A stretch of 64,000 bases of DNA from Schizonepeta tenuifolia (GCA_029490685.1 JANLIY010000032.1:222573-286572); one strand, 5' to 3'. Shown: positions 20,758 to 33,469, counted from the stretch's first letter. Notes: a model not told the origin generated them from the letters alone. Numbers and translations are program-made.

Positions 20758-22850
20758 TCAGATGGATATCTGACTCTTCAGCTTGGTTGACTCCTCATCT
20801 GTTGGATCCAACAGTCCAAGAAGATCACATAACATCTTGAACCGGGCTTCAGGTAGAGGTTTGGTGAAGATATCAGCTTTCTGAATCTCAGTTGGAATCT
20901 TCTCCATGGACACATCCTTCTTCTGAATATGATCTCGGATGAAATGATGACGGATGTCGATATGCATTGTCCGAGAATGGTGAACAAGATTCAGAGAGAT
21001 AGCTATGGCACTCGAGCTATCACAATGAATGGGAACCTGTCCAGTTGCAACTTCATAATCTCTCAGTTGTTGCTTCAGCCACAACACTTGCATGCAACAG
21101 CTTCCGGCAGCCATATACTCTGACTCGGTTGTAGAAGTAGCAACACATGCTTGTTTCTTGGAGAACCATGAAACCAGCTTGCTTCCCATGAACTGACAGT
21201 GTCGACTTCCTGTCCAATCGATCTACTGCTAGATTAGCATCTGAGTATCCGGTCAGCTGGATATTGTCGTCAGTTGGATACCATAACCCAACATTGACAG
21301 TATCCTTCAGATACTTGATGATGTTCTTTGCTGCCAACATGTGAGCTTCCTTTGGTTGGACTTGAAATCGAGCACATACTCCAACTGCGTATGGTATGTC
21401 TGACTGGCTTGCAGTTAGGTATAGCAAAGAATCGATGGTCCCTCTTTACTTGCTGGCATCCACGAGCTTTCCTTCAGATCTAGGTTCAATCTTCCAGTTA
21501 GTATTCATTGGGATCCTTGTTGTCTTACTTGTCTGCAAGCCGAACTTGGTGATGAGCTCCTTTGTATACTTAGACTGATTGATGAAAATCCCTTCTGGTG
21601 ACTGCTTCACTTGTAACCCAAGGAAATAATTTATCTCGCCCATCATTGACATCTCGAACTTCTCCTTCATGAGATCTGAGAATTTCTTGCACAACTCATC
21701 TGACTTGGAACCGAATATGATGTCATCCACGTAGATTTGCACTACAAGTATATCATCTCCAACTTTGATAGTGAACAGGGTTTTGTCAACTGATCCTCGT
21801 TTGAATCCCGAGTTCAGTAGAAAACCACAAAGAGTGTCATATCAGGCCCTTGGCGCTTGCTTTAGTCCATAGATAGGTTTCTTCAACTTGTACACTCTTC
21901 CATCTCCAGTTTCGAAACCGGGTGGCTGTTCAACATATACATCTTCCTTGATATCTCCGTTGAGGAATGCACACTTCACATCCATCTGATACACTTTGAA
22001 CTTGTGATGTGCGGCATAAGCTAGAAAGATTCGGATGGCTTCCAGCCTTGCAACTGGCGTGAAAGAGTCTTCAAAGTCGATTCCTTCTTGTTGGCAGTAT
22101 CCTTGAGCTACCAACCTTGCTTTATTCCTCACAATGAATCCAATGGCGTCTCTCTTGTTTTTGAAAATCCACTTCAATCCAATCACCTTGACACCATTTG
22201 GTCTTTCTACTAACTCTCATACACAGTTGCGTAGAAACTCATTCAGTTCTTCTTGCATGGCTGTTGTCCAGTGGACACAGTTGAGAGCTTTCCCAACATT
22301 CTTCGGTTTTGGCACATCAGCTACAAAGCAAGAAATCATGACAACATCTCCAGCTTGCTCGAACTCGTCTAGAACTGCCAACTCCTCAGCATATTGGGCA
22401 TAAATGTGGGAATCTTCTTCGGTTGATTCTGGATTTGCAACTCGGCTCCTTGTACGCACACCCTCGGTTGGATCGCCGATGATGTTGTCACTGGAATGGA
22501 CTTCATACCATCTTCGGTTGCATCTTCCTTCTTCTTCCAACTGTGGTTGTTCTGAACACTGAGTTGGAGTCTTTAGAGCTGGTGATTGATCAGCTGTTGA
22601 GTCTGGATCCTCAACATTGACATTAGTCTGAACTGGACTTGGTTGGGCTTCGGATGCTGATGCAGTTGGAGGAGCATTAGCTGAAGTTCCCCCTTGGGAT
22701 GAGCTGGGGTCTTCGCATTCATCTTCAGAGGAGTATGGATCCTCATCCTCAGTTGCCCAAACCAGTGGTTCAGCTAGGTTCTTTTCCCTTAGAGCTTGCG
22801 ATCTTGTGAGAACAGGTGGAGCTTGTATATCTGCCTGTTGTTCTTTGACC
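20758..22850 (-). pseudogene. pol: Copia A pol remnant: linker, reverse transcriptase and RNase H only
   Basis: It aligns with 11864-13880 of copia B. Damage: TGG to TGA at 22217 and 21842, a TAA near 21446, and an 8-bp deletion near 21205 that shifts the frame inside RNase H. RT motifs VRNKARLVAQGY, MDVKCAFLNGD and YVDD (near 21733) remain. The RNase H C-terminus here is intact (ADIFTKPLPEARF), unlike in B, and ends at TGA 20758. No protease or integrase sequence lies upstream: gag follows directly at the 22851-22937 duplication. Confidence 0.9.
22548..22634. repeat. 87-bp direct repeat, source copy in the pol linker
   Basis: Identical by eye to 22851-22937. This copy lies in its native place, as shown by alignment of its flanks to copia B around 13610-13700. 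Confidence 0.85.
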
Positions 22851-22937
22851 TGTTCTGAACACTGAGTTGGAGTCTTTAGAGCTGGTGATTGATCAGCTGT
22901 TGAGTCTGGATCCTCAACATTGACATTAGTCTGAACT
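22851..22937. repeat. 87-bp direct repeat, junction copy filling the protease-integrase deletion
   Basis: It is a perfect repeat of 22548-22634 and sits exactly where copia A jumps from pol linker to gag coiled coil. Copia B has about 2.4 kb of protease and integrase (roughly 13900-16330) there. Confidence 0.85.
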
Positions 22938-24366
22938 CGTTCAGTTGACTCTTTAGATTCTCAATCTCCTCGGTTTGGCTCTTGATCAGATCGTCCTTTT
23001 CGGTTAAGGAATCTTCAAGTTTGGCGAACTGAGCTTGAAGACTCTTAAACTCAACCGATTGGTGATGCAGTTCCTCACTGAGTTCTTGAAAATCACTCCA
23101 GGAGGGTTGCAACTCTTCGTCCAGAGATTCTTGCATGTTAGAAGTATTGGAAGAATTTAACTGAGCAGGATTAGATTGTACCTCAATATCATCTTGGTCG
23201 GTTCCAAGTGCCATGAGGCATTGATCCTGACTGATGACGTTGTTGATAGAAGTCAGCTCATCTTCATCTTCGGTGTAAGTGAAGATATCCATATCGTCAG
23301 CTGCTTCTTCTGCAACCATGGCCTTGTTCTTTCCAGCTTGTTTGGCCCTTAATGCATCTCTCTCTTTCTTCGATAGATCTGGGCAAGCAGCCTTGAAATG
23401 ACCTTCCTTTCCGCATTCAAAGCAACTGTTAGAAATAGGCTTTGAACTGTCTCGAGTTCGGTTTGATTTGTAGAATCGTTTGTATTTCCCGAACCGAGTG
23501 TCCATGTCGGCTAGTTTCTTTGACAAGGCTGCAATGTTCTGTTGCAGTTCCTCTCTGCTTGGCTCCTTTACAGTCGTGTCAGCCGATCTGGTTGGCCTCG
23601 ATGTTCTCGATTTTGAGTAGTCAGCTCGGAGAGCAACTAACTTTGAGGCTGAACCAACATCCTCAAGTCGACTCATCTGAACCGAGGACTAAGATCTTCT
23701 TTGGTTCACCTTATACTCATTTCCCTTTAATATTGAGAACAGTCTTTCAGTTCCCATTTCACCAAGGTCAGCTCGGCTCTCGTGGATATTGGTGAAAGTA
23801 TCCCACTCAGCCGGTAGAGCTTGTAACACTTTGAGATTGATTTCTCTTAGTGTGTATTTTCCTCTTTGGATGGACTAGATTCTTCTGAGGATGTCCATAA
23901 ACCGGAGCTCTAGCTGATCAATTGTTTCATCTGTCTTCAGACAAAAATTGTCGAAGTCTTGGCATGCATGTGAGAACTTGTTTTCCTTCGTCTCGTCGCT
24001 TCCTTCACTCAGCGATGCCAGGATGTCCCACATCTCTTTTGCAGTCTCACACTCCTCTATCCAAGGCAGATAATCTTGTCCAACTGTGGACATTATTGTG
24101 CTCTGAGCCCAGATGTCTAACTGGCTCACCTTGGCTTCCTCCGGAGTGTAGTCTTCCGGCTGCTTCTCCACAAACTCCACAACTGTATCCCCATTGTTGG
24201 GATTTGTAGGAGTGCGAGCTATTCTTTCTTTGATGATGATCGGTCCGAAAGAAAGAACTTGTTGCATCCTATGATGCTTCGACAGAAGGATCTTCTTCAT
24301 CCGTGTTTTCCATGATGTATAATTGACTACCGAGAATATGATAACGATCTTGTCCTTGACGTCCAT
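22938..24366 (-). pseudogene. gag: Copia A gag, interrupted and C-terminally truncated
   Basis: It starts at ATG 24366 (MDVKDKIVIIFSVVNYTSW). The same frame runs through stops at 23875 (CGG in B, TAG here) and about 23691 (CAG in B, TAG here) to 22938, where the deletion junction cuts it within the coiled coil. The zinc knuckle CFECGKEGHFKAAC is present near 23400. At both positions where B gag has premature TAG, this copy still has Trp, so the two copies decayed separately. Confidence 0.88.
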
Positions 24367-24494
24367 CTGCATACAACAAACAAAACAAATATGCAAGCAA
24401 ATATGCACTAGCGTGGAAAAGATCTATTCAGTTGACCACTGAAGAAACTTTCTCGAATTCACACCTTGTGAAACAGAGTCAGTAGTCTTTTGAA

Positions 24495-24511
24495 CCACTG
24501 CTCTGATACCA
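24495..24511 (-). promoter_or_regulatory. Primer binding site of copia A (initiator Met tRNA)
   Basis: TGGTATCAGAGCAGTGG on the minus strand, two bases inside the 5' LTR, identical to that of copia B. Confidence 0.92.
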
Positions 24512-24513
24512 CT

Positions 24514-26011
24514 TGATGGTCCCGATACGAGTTACTGGTGTATGGGGGGGGGGGGGAATACACCAGTTAGGATTTTTCAACTTTGAAAACTTAACACTCG
24601 AAAATCACTTCAACTGAGTATAGAACGGTTTAGCTGAAATCACAACTGAGTAAGAGAACTCAGCTATGAGAGTGGTGTTGTGCGGAATGTGGTGGAAATT
24701 ATACTCGTAAAAACAAATCACGCTTTAATGCAGGGATGGTCAAAAGCCAAAACAATTGAATATGCAAATATGCAGTTTGTATGCCGGTTAGTTTGGTCAG
24801 TTGAAAATGCAATAAGTAATTGAACAGAAATAAACACAGACACACAGAATTTAACGTGGTTCGGAGATAACCCTCCTACGTCCACGGGGAGTTGTGAATC
24901 CACACAACTCTGTCCAAGTTCTTCTGGACAAACCACTCAGCTTACGCGGGCTGAGCAACCGTTATGGATAAGTTTGCGGGTACTTATCAACCTTACAGTT
25001 TAGTTTACGGGTACTAAATGACCTAACTACTCAGTTGCAGGAAGAGTAGGATCCTAGACCTTTGCAGGTGAAAGAAAAATGTGTTTCCAACTAAAAGCTT
25101 GAACGGAAGGTGAGCTGTGATCTAACTCTCTATGAACTCTGACTAAGTGATGTTCTCAAGGTTCGATCCAAAGACACAAAAACTATCTAACTCTAGAACT
25201 CTCAACAAGTGATGTTCTAAGAGATTCAGTTCAGCTCGTGAAGAATATTTCTCTTTCTTTTTGCTCTTTGGTTTCTTCTCGCGTGTGTGTCTTGTATCTC
25301 GAATGAATGAAGGCCTCTATTTATAGGCGGAGAGTATCAACTAGCCGTTGGAGGAGCTGTTGATCTCTGATCGTTTGAAAGCGATGGCTTGTCTCTCATC
25401 TCTGCAGACTTTCCCGATATGGCATCTGTGCTCTTCTGCTTTCCATCTGAGACAGCCTTGTGTTGGGCCAAATGGGGTAATGACTGAACGGTCAAATCTT
25501 CATGTGACTTCCTTTTGAAATTCAAATTCAAACCTTTCTGACAGTCAACCTCGGTTAGTCGGTTGAAAATCTTGATCTTTATCTGAGTGGTCTTCAGCTG
25601 ATGTTCTGACTGAACCGTTGAACTCTTAGCTGACTTTGAACTTCATGTTGAGACTTCTTTATAGCTTCCCCCTTCTTGAAATATTCTCTTTATCGGATGG
25701 CATTCTATAGCTGATGTTCCAACTGAACAATTGGCTTGAACTCTCAGCTGATAAAAAGCATTCCCCTTTTTGGCATAACTCTCTCATCAGACAGAGTCTT
25801 GTAACTGATGTCCCTCATCTGATATTTCATCCGGGGTTGTATCCGAGTGTTGTTATGTTGCCGTCTTCAGCTGGAGATCTGTAAAGATAAAATCTTAACA
25901 TTGCTCAAACAGTGAGCCTAACAGCTAACATTAGGAACTGGCAACATCTACTCGGTTGGGGTCAGTTGGTTTTGGAATTCATCAAAACTCATACTAATAA
26001 ATTTCCCAACA
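24514..26011 (-). repeat. 5' LTR of copia A
   Basis: 1,498 bp, partner of 1088-2585, with the same TG...CA ends. It is followed by the GTGAA target duplication at 26012-26016. Confidence 0.96.
25316..25325 (-). promoter_or_regulatory. TATA box of copia A 5' LTR
   Basis: TATAAATAGA on the minus strand, matching the other copia LTRs. This is the copy that would drive the genomic RNA of A. Confidence 0.7.
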
Positions 26012-26129
26012 GTGAACATTTAGAGATCATCTAAAGTATCCTCATTTGGTTTCCCATGCTCATGGTTCCCAGAAGAGCAGAAGCCTCCCAACTTGACTAA
26101 ACAAATTATACATTTAAAGCTCATTATTC
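26012..26129. repeat. Right part of the older repeat split by copia A
   Basis: It begins with the GTGAA duplication. No gene. The boundary with the gypsy LTR on its right is uncertain by a few tens of bases. Confidence 0.35.
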
Positions 26130-27788
26130 GGGATACACTTCTTAACTTGTTGTTGGTATAGTAATTGGTAGTTGAAATGACGAGGTTTTGATCGTCGTGG
26201 TTATAGGCGGGAAATGGAAAGGAGTTTTTCACGTACGAGAGTACGTGTTGACCGCCTTGACGTGATAATTTCATGAGAATGTAGGTTCGATAACTTAGAA
26301 TGAACCTAGGAAGTCATACGTCGATTCTATCGAACAATTAGGGTTAACCTCGGCAGTTTTGCGACCCTTTCCGGAAACTGCAATATCTCTTAGCTCGTTT
26401 ATCGGATTTGAGATCCATAAATTGGAGAGTAAACTAGACTTCCATGGCTTTCTAACGGTACAGGGCACTTCTCCTGTTTCCAGATACTCTGTTCTGGGCA
26501 GTCCCCTGAACAACTGCATTGCGCAGTCAATTTTTTAGAATCTGTTTTCCTAAGTTGTTTTCTTCTCAACTTAGTTTCTTTCGATCTTTTAAGTCGTAAT
26601 GAGTTAACGACTATCTATTCTACGGACCTAAGAGTCAAGTACAGAGTTTGAGTGTCAAAACGAGATATGATCGTTCGTTTCCGATTAAATAAAAGAAATT
26701 GGTTAAGCGTGGAAATGCCTAAAGGGTGAAACGTAAAAGACTAAATCGAACTTGTTTTCGATTTCCATTTTCTTTTGTCGTCTCAACGACTCATCGAGGT
26801 TATGTTTCATGTACGATGAAGGACGCAGTCAGCACAAGAAAAGGACGGAAGACTAAAGAAGAGAAGCTCGTTATTTTAGTTCTGTAAAGCTAAGGTGGGC
26901 TTTTATCTATAACAAATAAAATGTGGGTTTTTCCACAACTCGAAAGTGAGCTTTATGAGCTTTGATAACTGTGTTTTCAAAGTGATATCAGGCATAAATG
27001 AAATGTTTTATGTTTATGTGAGTTCTCTTGTACCATCTGAGTTAACCGTCGTGCTTTCCAGAATTGTATGTTAACCATTTAGGTGTTAACTACTTAACGA
27101 TCGGCTCTGAGTTAGTCAATTAGGTGCTTTCCAGAGTTAGTGCACTGTAGCCTGTGGTGTATGTGGTATCCTATTGAGGGGTAACCAGCCACGGTGATAA
27201 TGACTGGTCAAGATTTGAACGTAACATCTATGGAAAAATGCTCGCGCGAGCTACTTATTGAATGAAATGAAAATGTTTAATAGGCACGGGCTCTTTTAAA
27301 TGAAAACCCCGTTGCGCTATAAAATGAGATGCCTGATTTTCAATACTTATGATTATGTTTTCGGCAACGTGCCCACTAAGTACTATCGTACTTAGCCCTG
27401 CATATGTTTCTAAATGTGCAGGTTGAAGCGACGAGAGCGGAGGAGGGTTGAGTTAGGAGTTGAAGTCGTCTTTAGGAGAAGACTTGTATTATGTCTCCAT
27501 TTTTTTCCGCTGCCAAACTCTAGATGTTTGAAACACTTTTGATGTTATGTAAATTATCTCACTGTAGTCTAAGTTCTGTTAATAACTTAGATTTCTTTTT
27601 GAATACTTGTTGAGTGATCTTCCGAGATCAACTCTTTTCTTATATATATTATAATCGAGGTCTTGTTCATAGAAATTATGTAGTCGTGTATGTATGTTTA
27701 TTCAGTCAGTCCCTTTCTTCCCCGCTTCTTTAATCCAATCCCGGTCCCACCCCGGCTTCTGCCGTCCCTCGGGATTTGGGGCTGTGAC
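26130..27788 (+). repeat. 5'-truncated gypsy family-1 LTR, plus orientation
   Basis: It is the reverse complement, diverged, of the 3' half of the LTRs at 29904-33099 and 36929-41492. It shares the hairpin region (27362-27426) and the end CCCTCGGGATTTGGGGCTGTGACA. About half of the usual 3.2 kb is present and no start (TGTAATACC) is seen. Two short frames within it (26020-26274, 26295-26519 on the minus strand) are not conserved. Confidence 0.75.
27362..27426 (+). promoter_or_regulatory. Conserved LTR double hairpin, copy 1
   Basis: Stem CTAAGTAC / GTACTTAG with loop TATC, followed by CCTGCA...TGCAGG. It lies about 360 bp from the LTR end. Confidence 0.65.
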
Positions 27789-29898
27789 AATATAATTCAT
27801 CTTTTCTCGAATTAGAAACAACATTTTTCCAAATTCGTTGTCTTAGGGAGCATATTATAATCTTTACTCAATTAACAAAGATTCTTTTTAATCTTTATTA
27901 AACTCTTATGAAATAGGAATTTCATTTCTATTTCTAACTCGATTCTCATTCTTAACTCAACTATTACTCTTCTAATTATTATCTCGGCAATTCTTCTCGG
28001 TTTATTCTTAATTTACACGGTTTGAAAAACAACTTATTTAATTAATTTTAATTAATTGCTTTCAAAACTATTACTCGTATTTCATTATTTTCTTGATTAA
28101 CCTATACGAGTATTTAAACTTAACTCGTCTAACATCGATTTTTCTCGACTCTTATTTATTTAATTAATAAATTTCTTTTCGTCTTATATTTGCTAAATTA
28201 AGACTAATTTCTTAATTAATAATTTATTTTATTCTTCAATTAATTTTTATTTCAATAAAAACTAGTTTATCTTATTAATTTATAAAATTTATTTTTGATT
28301 TAATTTAATCAAAACTCAAATCTTCAAATCTTATTACAAGAACACTTAGAACACTCAAAACACTTACTAGATATATTTTTCTATGTATTTTCCAATTCTT
28401 AACATTTTTAAAGCTTTAAAACTTCATTCTTTTATCACACTAAATCCTATCTTCATCTAGGATTCAAACTAACACTTTAACACATATTAATAACATTATA
28501 ACATCAAAATCATCAAATCTTCTAAATCATCCTAAAGTTATTTTCTTTAAAAACTTCACATGCAATCGATTTTCTTCACACTTAATCAACATCAAAGATT
28601 AAATCATCATATCTCAAAATAATCTCATGCTCAAAACATCACTTAAATTATCAACAAAATCAACAAAATAATTTCTCCTTTTCTCACAAAAACTCACGGC
28701 ATTCATATAATTTTTAGGGCAATCGGTTTTTCAATTTTTCAAGCACATAATTCCATTCTCAACATGATAAAAATCATAAATCAAGCATCATGATAACAAT
28801 AACTCAAGAAATTCAAATTCTCCTATTTTTCTCTAAATATTCGGTATTAACCATATTTTAGGGTTTTTAATTTCTTTTTCTTCTCTTAATTCATCGATTA
28901 AATCCTAGAGTTCGATTCTCCTATCGATATCCTCACTTAATTCTCACATTGATAACATAGGTTTGCCTAAACATAAAATAAATGCCATGCATGCATGTTT
29001 TCTTTCTTTTAGGGCTTATAGAGATATATATATACAAGAAATCAAATGAATTATCATACTTTTGAAAATAAATTGGATCTTCTTCTCTTGATCTTCTTGA
29101 AATCGAAATGATGGGAAAAATAGGCTCAACTTCTAGCTTGGATTTTCTCTTGGAAGAACTTGTCTTGAATCCTCAAAGAAATACGAAACAACAATTAATC
29201 ATCCATTTTTAGGGCTTAAGAGCCGAAAATTGTGAAGAAATAAGGATAATTATTGGATTTCAAACTCAAGAACTTGGAGAATTATTACCTTTCAACTTGG
29301 GGTTTGGAAGAACTAAGAGGATGATGATGATCTTCTCTTGATTTGCATGAGATTGAAGCTTGAATACAAGGCTTTAATGGAAGAAATTCCAAGTATGTGT
29401 GAGTGTGTGAATCTCACGGCATTAGTGAGAGAGAAGGAGAGAGTTTTTTTTTCTTCTTTGGCTTTCTTGAGAGATTCGAAAGAGAGAGAGATGGTTTGAA
29501 TGAAAATAATTCTTCTTTTGTATGGAAAGAGTGAGAGATAGATGGATGAAAGAGTTTCTTCTCTTTTGCATATAGAGATAGATCGAAAGAGTGAGAGAGA
29601 GTAGATGGGAAATGCATGTATTCATCCACTTTATTTGATTTTGCCAAGATTTCCATCCAACAAATAGAATAATAATGATGATGTTTAGGTGTTGGAACTT
29701 GTATTAAGAGAGATAGATGGATGGTTTGATGTGATGTTTGTTTGCATGCAATCTTGATTACACAATTTACTAAGATCTTGTTCATTACTAAAGAATAATC
29801 ATAATTGAAGCTACATAGTAGGTTTGAAGAGAGATTTAGGGAGAGAGATAGAGAGAGATGGCGGTGGAGAGGGGAGAGAAATGAGTGACATTTGTCTC

Positions 29899-29903
29899 GT
29901 TAT
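29899..29903. repeat. Target duplication GTTAT, left copy
   Basis: Matches 33100-33104 on the far side of the solo LTR. Confidence 0.9.
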
Positions 29904-32900
29904 TGTCACAGCCCCAAATCCCGAGGGACGGCCAAGCCGGGGTGCGACTAGGGATTGGATTAAAGAAGCGGGAAAGAAGGGGGATATGAATGAATAAACA
30001 GACAAATATAACTGAAATTACTATGAACAAGACTTTATTAAATAAAAGGAGTCAATCTTGAAAGATCGCTCGACAAAGTTGTTCTTAAAGGAGTCTAAGT
30101 TCAAAGAAAGAAACTTAGATCTAAATTTATACAATAACTGAAACTAGGTTGCAGCGGAAAAACGTAGAAAATGATAACACATATCGAATGTGAAATCGAG
30201 GCTCAATTAACTTTACTTCTTTAAAGACGACCTTTACTCAACCTCCTCCGCCTTCATCACTTAACCTGCACATTCAAAAACAAACATGCAGGGCTAAGTA
30301 CAAAAGTACTTAGTGGGCACAATGCCGAAAACAACTCACAAGAGTTTTTTTATTATAAAATAATCAAACATCTTTTCATAAACATTCGTATAAGACTCTT
30401 ACTGTTATAAACTTAATTTCTGTATGACACACTGTGGGTTTTTAACTCACATCCGATAGTCTGGAAAGCACCTGTGGGCTAACTCAGAAACTGTCCCTCT
30501 GGATAGCACCTGTGGGCTATCTCAGAATTTGATCGTTTAGTTGGAATTATCTGGATAGCAGCCTAAGGGCTATCTCAGAATCCAATACTCTGGTTAGCAC
30601 CTGAGGGCTAACGCAGAGAGACATAAGAGAATTCATTTGCACTGATAGACACTTTAATACTCATCTATTAAAGCAATATGTAAACACCTTCGAGCAACGC
30701 TCTCATATAAATACTTTAATACTCATTTATTAAAGCAAAACGTAAACACCTTCGAGCAACGCTCGCATATAAATAAGGCAGTAATTGATACACTTTCGAA
30801 AAGCCCACCTCGTTCGTTTACAGAACTATTACTCGTGCTTTCGTCTCTGATCTTCCGTCCTGTCTTCTAACCTCAATTTCCTCCTTCTTCGAATGCAAAC
30901 AAACACATTTTAATAATCGGTTGAGACGTTAAAAGAAATAGAGAATCGGAAACGGTTAAGTCTTTTAGGCTCTTAGGCATTTGCACGTTAAACTAACTTC
31001 TTTAATTAAACGGGAACGAGACTCGAACACATCTCGTTTAGCACTTGCTCGGTTTCTTACTCGACACTGAGGTCGGTTAATAATGGTAGTCGATAACTCA
31101 TAACAACTTAAAAGGTCTTAAGGAATTAAGTTGAAAAGAATTCAACTTGTGAAAATGAGTTTTGGAAATTCACTGTACAGGTCAGTAACCATCACGCAGA
31201 ACAGGGGTTTTCGAAACAGGGGACGCACCCTATACCAAAAGAAAGCCACGGATGTCTAGTTTACTCTCCAATTTGCGGATCTCGATTTCGTTAAACAAGC
31301 TAGGAGATATGACAGTTTCCGTGAAACGTCGCAAAACAGTCCGAGTTTAACCCTAGGGCTCGATAACTCGGCGCACGGCTTCCTAGGTTCGATTTATGAT
31401 AATCCTCTGTTTTTCACACGAAATTACTGACTCAAGGCAGTCAACACGTATTTCCATACATGGTGAACTCCTTTTCAATTCTCGGTTATAAAATACGACG
31501 ATCAAAACCTCGTCGTTCGAACTATACAATTACTATACCAATCTAGTTCTCGTTTCACAACTTAACATCTCGATTTCAATTAATACCTATCATTTCGTAA
31601 CTCGGATTAACACGTCGTCAACTACGAACTTGATCACTTATCGATAACATTCATTAATCTCCAATTATTTTCCTTATTCGACATTTCTATCAACAATTTC
31701 GTTCATTCATTTGTCTCTTACGATTTCATTATATTTTTAGAAAAATTCCAATTAAATCATATAATCATCTAACATCAATTATAATACTAATCTATTATTA
31801 TAACATCATTAGGATCAAACCTCATTGAACCCCCAATTTCTCACATAAAATCGGTAATAACAAATTTAATAGGAGGGATTATTTTCTTCCTTAATTCGAT
31901 CCATAAATCCCTTCCTAAGCTCATTACAACATGAATTAACCATTGATTAACCCTACAACAACATTAATTGAATTTCAATGCCTCAAACCCTAACCCCTAA
32001 ATCGGTTCATCATTAGAAATTAGGGAAAATGATTCCTTCTTTGCATAATTCATCAATTAAACCACTCCTAAGCTTAACTATCCAAGCAATTAAGCTCAAA
32101 TCATTAACCCTCTAACACCCCTAAAAATCGGTCACCATTCGGAATTTAGGGCTTTTGATTTTTCTCATCAATTAACCACAACAATCAATTATTATCCATC
32201 TAATTTCAAGAATTAAGACTTAATTAATCCTAATTCCAATCCACTAAAAAAATCGGTCAACGATAAAACATAGGAGAATTAAATTTCCAAATGGATAGAT
32301 TAATGGAGGAGAAGATTACCTTGAATAATAAAGAAAGTAGAATGGAATTTGATGGATGATTGATGACTTATGAAAATTTCCTTGTCCAAAGCTCCAAGTT
32401 CATCAATGGAGAAAGAAGAAAATCGGAAGAGGATTATGTATGTGTGTATCGTGAGTGAGAGGGAAATGAGAGGAAAAAGATGACAACATTTGGTGATATA
32501 TAATTTGTAATAGGTGTCCAATTAATAATATTAAAATACTAATTGGAATGGATGAGTCATAAGGTATAAAGTAGAGAAAAAATAGAAATATCCTAATTGC
32601 AATAGAGAGAAGTCGGTCAAGAAGAAAAGAATTTTTCCAAATACCGCATTTTTCAGCTCGTTACGACGTTATAAAAATCGCGTAAATAAAAACGTATTTC
32701 GGCTCGTTTTCGTCAAATTTCAATTTAACCAATAAATCCGAAATATTTTTCTTACTCGGAAAATAATATTTAAAACTTAAATTCCGACAAAACCTCAGGA
32801 CGTCACAGTCCGAGTTTCGTCTGGAAAAATCTTAAAAACGAACTTTTTCGGGCGAACTCGTATCGCAATTTCGTGAATGTAAAAATCAGACGGTTTCCCG

Positions 32901-33099
32901 ATCTGAGTTCTAGAATTTAAATTTTTATCGTCCGCGAAAACCAAATACAGTAGTCGTTCCTCCGACTTCTATAATTTATTTTCTCAAACGGATTTCACCT
33001 TTGGTCTTAGAATTGAAAATCGGGATCTAAGGCGTGCAAAGCCATAATTATTATTAACTTTAAATTTTTAACGCAGAAGAAATTTTCCAGGGTATTACA
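29904..33099 (-). mobile_element. Gypsy family-1 solo LTR (3,196 bp)
   Basis: It begins TGTCACAGCCCC and ends GGGTATTACA on the plus strand (minus-strand element), with GTTAT duplicated on each side. No internal domain is present, so it is a product of recombination between two LTRs. It is diverged from the G1 LTRs. The sequence on each side joins cleanly into family-2 LTR. Confidence 0.9.
30263..30329 (-). promoter_or_regulatory. Conserved LTR double hairpin, copy 2
   Basis: Stem CTAAGTAC / GTACTTAG with a 4-base loop, plus CCTGCA / TGCAGG. It lies about 360 bp from the minus-strand LTR end. Confidence 0.65.
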
Positions 33100-33469
33100 G
33101 TTATTTTATTACGGGTATTAATCACCCGGTCGTAAAAAGTTTTCCGGATAAAATGGTCCGTATTATTCCATTTATGCTAAAAACGGGTCTAATCTCTCCT
33201 CGTCTCGTTTCCGACATTAAAACATCTCAAAACTAATTCACATCTCATTAAAAAGATTAACGATTCCGATCAATTAATTTTTAAGTCTAAATTTCGTATA
33301 ACGAAGAAAACTTTAGAATTAGTTGGCTTATTAATCCGCTTATTAATCCTTTAAAGATTAAATCCTCGTAACTCTTCTCAAATCTTCCTAATTTCTTGCT
33401 AAAACCCTGGATTTTTTGCATGATTTTACACTCTTTTGGATTTTAGTCTACTTAATACTAGAAAAAAGC

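Larger units (their letters stand above)
1088..26011 (-). mobile_element. Copia element A: complete but decayed LTR retrotransposon, split by copia B
   Basis: Two 1,498-bp LTRs in the same orientation bound the element. The 5-bp target duplication GTGAA lies at 1083-1087 and 26012-26016. Next to the 5' LTR is a primer site matching initiator Met tRNA, and next to the 3' LTR is a purine tract. Order on the minus strand is 5' LTR, gag, partial pol (RT and RNase H only), extra ORF, 3' LTR. Protease and integrase are missing. Copia B plus its target duplication occupies 5776-19489. Without B the element is about 11.2 kb. Copia assignment rests on the gag zinc knuckle and the order of RT and RNase H motifs. 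The size and extra ORF recall Sireviruses, which is an inference. Confidence 0.95.

Noticed and set aside
24495..24511. tRNA-Met gene fragment
   Set aside because: The match is limited to the primer site beside the LTR. No tRNA fold is present.
29414..29785. Minus-strand Ser/Leu-rich ORF
   Set aside because: It lies in purine-rich LTR sequence whose family-2 relatives do not keep the frame.
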